Source: Brachionus koreanus (Eukaryota > Rotifera > Eurotatoria > Ploima > Brachionidae). From it: a stretch of DNA of 24,495 bases. The stretch's first letter is position 1, and every line of letters begins with the position of its first letter. Position numbers and translations under genes: made by a program. The DNA is taken from the NCBI GenBank assembly GCA_016987375.1, contig PJRA01000498.1, forward strand, positions 344,632 through 369,126, read 5' to 3'. The notes beneath the pieces are model-generated. The model was not told the DNA's origin. It saw nothing but the letters and a program-made list of their open reading frames with translations, and searched no databases. This document shows positions 19,818-24,495 of this stretch, in pieces.

Positions 19818-22240
19818 ATTTATTTTAGACTTTTATTTTAAAATTTTTAGCTTTGTTTTTTTGAATTTTAAAAACTTAGTTTTTAGTATACTATTATAAC
19901 AACAATAATAATATTAATAAAATACTATATGAAATTTTACTTTAAGTTTTTCTCTATTTTAATTTTATTTTAAATTTTTTTTTTTCAATTTAATTAAATG
20001 ATTAAATGAATAAGGAAAAAAAAGCTTTTATAATGAATAAAGGTATTTTGTTAATTATTTTAATGCTTTTCATTAAATAGAAGTTTGCATCTTAATTTCT
20101 ACATTTGTATTTTGGATCAAAGATTTAAATCTTTGTATAATTTTTTTTTAAGGAGTATTCAAAATTTCAAATAAAGTTTTTCTATTTTTCAATATTAAGA
20201 AAAACATTTAAATGTGTTATTTGGTTTATTTATTTGAAAATTTAAATTTTAATCTAATAAGATATTCCATACTTAATAAATATGTAAGTTAAAATTGGCT
20301 GCTTGTTGACGATCTAATCTTTGAATAGAAGTCTAGTTTTTTTTATGCACAGTTAAAATTCATCCGCATTTATTAACTCTCATTGAAAGTTTAAAACTTG
20401 AGCAATCAAATACAGAAAATCAAATAGTTATTCAAAAATATTTTTTGAACTTCTTTAAATGTTTCATTTAAGGACCAAATCAGAAATTTTTTGCAGTAAT
20501 ATGCATTATCTTGCTACTTCAGAAAAGGTTCAGTTTTTTGAGACATTTATCTTACCATATTTTATGCTATTTTAAAAAACAAGCAAGAGTATTAGGTTTT
20601 GCCATTTTAAATGAAGAACGTTTTTTTTTTTTTGAAAATTTTTAATTATAATTTTTTTTTTAAATAAGAAAAAAAGTTAATTCGATTTTTGAAATTTGAA
20701 ACTATATGTTTAAAGAATAAATATAAATTGTCCAAGTTTTGTTTAGATTTTTTTAAATCAAGTAATGCATTACTTGTGTTTTAAAGATTTTTAGATAGCT
20801 TAATTATTAATCTTTAAAAAAATACCCAAGACAAAAAAATTAATTAAGAATACCTCTAATTGTTAAGGGTTGACCTTAAGATATTTTTTTAATGTAATTT
20901 TTTAGCCTTAAAACTTTTTGGTTAGTCTAATCGTCCCAAATTTTTTAGAGAATATTTATCTTACATAAATAGATACTGGTACAAATTTTGGTAAAAATCG
21001 AACACTCTTATCGTTAGCTATAAGTCAATATTCGTTTTTTTCTATTTTTTCAAACATGCCTAAAAAAGTGCATTTTTTGTAGTATTTTTACATTATTTTA
21101 AGAATTGATAATCAGAAAATTAAGATATGTAGTGTTTTAGATAGCTAAATTATTCATAATTTACATTATTATTAATAATAATAAATATAAAGAAAAAATA
21201 AAGGCTTGGGACAATCTCTTCAAAGGGTACCAGGTGCACCTGAAGGCCTAGAGTACCCATCCAATGCACTAATCAAAATCCAAACTTAAAAAAAAATACA
21301 AAGCTAATATGTTTATAATTTTGTAAAATTTCAGCCTTGTCCGATCTTCTGATCATATTAAAATCTTGATTTGATTTTTTTTTCAAAACATTATGACTCA
21401 CCCGTTATTTAACTTAAATAACTTTCTGAATTTATTTAATTAAAAATTAAAATTTGAAAAATATAAACTTATACCTTTTAGAGTTCAGATTTACGATTAA
21501 TTTAAATCTGCGATCTAACACATAATTAAAGTAAAATTTTTCAATTATTTTAAAAAAATTTTTACTTAAAATTTGATTCTTAAAATAACTGAGATCCTTT
21601 ATTCAAATATAAATATCTCAAAAACAATACTGGACAAAAACTTATTTTTGGCAAGCTCTTAAAATTAACTTTGCTTATAATTTTCGTAAATTACAAAAAA
21701 TTTCAAACTAAATGACATGTTAAAACGTTTAGAAATGTTTTTGCTTTATAAAAAAAGGAGGGATTTGTGATTGAGAGGGGACCTTTTTCAAGCATTTATT
21801 GTTAAGTTTTTTTTTTAAGATAAAATAAAATTGACAACAAAATACAGTGATTTATTAAATAAACAATATCTAATTTGACAGTCAAAGACAAATTAAAGTT
21901 TATGATCAAATTTATTAAAATGATCATGCTCAAAAATTATCATTAAATAATGTTAAAAATATTACAAAATATTTATTCACAAAGTTTATTGCAGAAGGAT
22001 ATTTCTGTACTTAACATTCAATACTAAATTTAACATTTTGTCTCTCAAAATCTCTGCAAAATTATGTTATGTGCAGAATAATGCACAATATTTGATTAAA
22101 TGGCTTCACATTTTTTGTTAGGCATAAAAATTATTTTTCTGCATTAAATCTATTAGTTAAAAAAATACTTAAAAGAAAAATTAAATAATAATTATTAAGC
22201 ATGATCATTTACGATAATTTAGATCAACTAAATAACACTT
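19818..22240. other. AT-rich intergenic spacer
   Basis: About 2.4 kb between adenosylhomocysteinase and the LRR locus, with no convincing coding sequence on either strand. It includes an 18-bp perfect palindrome at 20759-20776, a small G+C-richer island with nested palindromes at 21205-21270, and two similar short segments (TTTAGATAGCT[T/A]AATTATT near 20790 and 21136) that may be repeat remnants. Confidence 0.6.
19916..19921 (+). terminator. Poly(A) signal of AHCY
   Basis: AATAAA about 100 bp after the stop codon, followed by a T-rich stretch. A standard position for mRNA 3' end formation. Confidence 0.55.
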
Positions 22241-23500
22241 TCAAACCAAAGATATATTTTTACATTGACTAATAAAGTAATTTAAATCATTCTCACTCTC
22301 TAGATTACATAAAATATTGTGTCGTATTAAAAACAATCCAATTTCACAATCAATTGACTTTTTTTCTGGATAAATTAGTCTTCTAGAATGGTAAAAATTA
22401 ATCTGATTCGATTTAAAATAGTATTCTTGTTTTAAACACTGATTTATGGCTTTATAGAAATTTTTAACGTGGTCAAAATCAAAATAAATAAATCGAATGA
22501 GATTAAGACCAACTAGGCTTTGATTTTCAAATTCTAAATTATTATTAAAAGTTAAATTTAAAATTTCTAAATTGTTTAGATTTAAGAAAGTATTTTTATT
22601 AATAATTTTAATTGAAATGTTTGAAACATTCAAATATTTCAAATTAAATTGATTTGTAAATAACGACTCATCAATGAATTCTAAAATATTGGAACTTAAA
22701 TCTAAAAAAATTAAACTATATAAATTTGAAAATGAGTTTTTGGCAATTTTTTTTATTCTATTATTATTTAATATTAGTACGATTATTTGTTTAAAAGAGA
22801 GAAGAGAATCGGATTCTATTTCAGTTATTTGATTCAGGCTTAAATCTATTTTTGAAAAAAATTCATTATCTTTTGACATTAAATTGTTAATTGCAGGAAT
22901 TTTTTGTAAAATATTGTTTTTAATTACTATTGATATTCTGATTTTACTCCAATTTTTGTATGAAAGTAAAAATAAATTAAAAGATTTTATGCTGTTATTA
23001 CAAAGAAAAATATGAAATGTCGTTTGAAAACTAAAAAAACTAATATCAATCAATTCAAATAGATTATTATTTAAAATAATCTTATCAATATTTGGAAAGT
23101 TTTTGAAATTTAAATATTTAATGAAATTGTGTTCTAAATTTAAATAATTTAAATTTACTAATTCATAATCCAAATTGAATATCTGAATTTTATTAAAGCT
23201 TAAATCTAATTCTTCAATGTATTTTAAGCTTTTGATATGTTCCTTTGAAATATCCGTAATATTATTTTTACTCAAATAAAGTTTTTTTAGCTGTTTGATT
23301 CTAAGTAGAAAATCTATTGAATTTAGTTGATTTAATGAAAGATCCAGATGCTCTAAATCTGAATTTAAATTTCTTAATATTTCGTTTAGATTTCCAGTAA
23401 AATTACTCAGGAAACAAATTTTTAAATGATTAAATAAAGAAAAATCACTGATAATGGCCGATCTTGAGTTGTTACGATTAATGAGTGGACTATGGACTTT
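22241..23500 (-). pseudogene. Leucine-rich-repeat protein, C-terminal part, no visible start
   Basis: A frame of 419 codons, open from just after a TAA at 23501-23503 to TGA at 22241. It carries many 24-residue LRRs of the form LxxLxLxxNxI, for example LEHLDLSLNQLNSIDF, LKKLYLSKNNITDIS, IEELDLSFNKIQIF, LNYLNLEHNFIKYL, LIFLDLSSNILEFID and LEILNLTFNNNLEF. It ends with a cysteine-containing cap (four Cys in the last 75 residues) and has no transmembrane segment or GPI signal. There is no Met near the beginning; the first Met codons are deep inside the repeats. The frame is the continuation of the upstream LRR fragments and is disconnected from them by the inverted duplication. The intact family member would be an extracellular or secreted LRR protein. 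Confidence 0.7.
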
Positions 23501-23665
23501 TTATCTAAAGTCAAATTTAAATTTTTAATTTCATTGAAGCTAAAATCTAAAGATGTAAAATTTAAATTTTCTAAATTAAATTCAAAATTTAAATTTGACT
23601 TTAGATAAAAAGTCCATAGTCCACTCTATTAATCTTAACAACTCAGGATCGGCCATTATCAGTGA
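23445..23665. repeat. Inverted duplication of LRR coding sequence
   Basis: Left arm 23445-23528 and right arm about 23584-23665 are reverse complements over about 82 bp with three mismatches and one single-base indel; the spacer is about 55 bp. The left arm is in the sense of the LRR gene (minus strand). The right arm is the same coding segment flipped, and it introduces stops on the minus strand. Confidence 0.9.
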
Positions 23666-23678
23666 CCCTAACCCCTAA
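23666..23678. repeat. Short telomere-like motif
   Basis: CCCTAACCCCTAA immediately follows the right arm of the inverted duplication. It equals TTAGGGGTTAGGG on the other strand, close to two units of the common animal telomere repeat. It may be telomerase-added sequence at a repaired break, or chance. Confidence 0.35.
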
Positions 23679-24262
23679 TTAGATAAATTTGAAAAAATTA
23701 TTCTCTTTATTTTGGACTTATTGTATAGAAAATCATGTTCTATTGAACAAATTGGATTACCAGAAAGATCAATTGATTCAAGATTAGCTAATTTTTCAAA
23801 GTGTTTTGCTTCGATTTTCTGAAATTTATTGTTTGATAAATAAACATTTTGTAAAATTAAATTTTCTAAAAATTTAAAACTGCTCAACTTATTATGGCTT
23901 AGATTAAGTTCTGTTAAATTTAGAATTTGACCTGTCAATTTAATAGAGTTCAAATTGTTCTTCGACAAGTTTAAACTTTTAAGTGAAAGCAAATGTTTAA
24001 AAGCATTATTTTCTATATAGAAAATATTATTGTTAGCCAAATTCAATGTTTCAAGATATGGAAGTTCTTGGAAAAATTTACTATCAATGAATTCAATCGC
24101 GTTTGATTCCAAATTTAAATAAGATATTGAAATAGGAAGAAAAAAGTCTAATTTTGCGATAGAACTAAAGCTTAAATCAATAGATTCAATTCCATCAGAA
24201 AAAACTAAATTTTTTGATAAAAAAATTAAATAATCTGAAAAAAAAATTTCTACTATAGTCAC
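23675..24262 (-). pseudogene. Leucine-rich-repeat protein, middle fragment
   Basis: An open frame of 195 codons with seven or eight LRRs (IESIDLSFSSIAKLDF, ISYLNLESNAIEFID, LETLNLANNNIFYIE, LKSLNLSKNNLNSIK, LTELNLSHNKLSSFK, LESIDLSGNPICSIE). It begins by frameshift from the upstream fragment near 24255-24265 and ends at TAA at 23675-23677, right beside the inverted duplication. The repeats continue in phase in the downstream fragment, so this was one gene. Confidence 0.75.
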
Positions 24263-24495
24263 TAAGTTAAATGAAAATTTTCGATTAAATTTTTTTTCAA
24301 ATCAAGAACTTTGATTCGAGATGATTTGCAAAATATCGAAGAGGCAAAATAACGAATACAATTGTTTCTCAAAATTAATTCATACAAAAAACATGAACTT
24401 GAAAAAGCATTTTCTGATATACTTTCAATCAAATTATTAGACAAATTTAGATATTTCAAATAAAATAAATTGTTAAAAATTCCATATTTAACAAT
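24262..24495 (-). pseudogene. Leucine-rich-repeat protein, first fragment, runs off right edge
   Basis: Open from the window edge (reading YGIFNNLFYLKYLNLSNNLI) through two more LRRs to LIENFHLT and a TAG at about 24262. The next repeats resume at once in another frame, so either one base is missing or added here or this copy is dead. An intron is unlikely because only about 28 bp separate the possible GT and AG. Confidence 0.7.

Overview
This is eukaryotic, animal-like DNA: very AT-rich throughout (I estimate about a quarter G+C, not counted), with protein genes split by short introns of roughly 37-95 bp that begin GTAA/GTNA and end AG. The combination of a cilia-type adenylate kinase 7, a T-box transcription factor, leucine-rich-repeat proteins and tiny AT-rich introns suggests a small invertebrate. 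My best guess is a monogonont rotifer such as Brachionus; that is inference, not proof. All exon boundaries were worked out by hand from reading frame, splice dinucleotides and family homology.

Layout. 1-305 (-): the start of an unrecognised, probably secreted protein that runs off the left edge. 1324-3263 (-): adenylate kinase 7, seven exons, with the C-terminal part of the kinase not found. 3264-5316: AT-rich spacer with one decayed cysteine-rich fragment. 5317-5724 (+): a small hypothetical protein. 6219-7989 (-): a five-exon Pho84/Pht1-type phosphate transporter, unusual for an animal, whose normally acidic first-helix positions are Asn and Gln. 7990-11681: spacer with decayed coding fragments, a hidden 3' exon at 10293-10529 (-) and a direct repeat. 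11682-13186 (-): a four-exon T-box transcription factor. 13187-18518: a transposon graveyard with two oppositely oriented LINE remnants, two AAGTC-rich MITE-like elements, a 124-bp foldback element and a decayed exon. 18519-19817 (+): intact, intronless adenosylhomocysteinase. 19818-22240: AT-rich spacer. 22241-24495 (-): a leucine-rich-repeat gene broken by a frameshift, stops and an 80-bp inverted duplication that abuts a short telomere-like motif.

The genes show no shared pathway or operon-like logic. Adenosylhomocysteinase is housekeeping, AK7 belongs to motile cilia, the T-box protein is developmental, and the transporter would handle phosphate or a related solute. The most interesting points are the fungal/plant-like phosphate permease with altered proton-coupling and substrate residues, and the inverted duplication inside the LRR gene, where the extra copy preserves a base that the in-place copy has lost. 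I did not find a convincing wholly new biological system.
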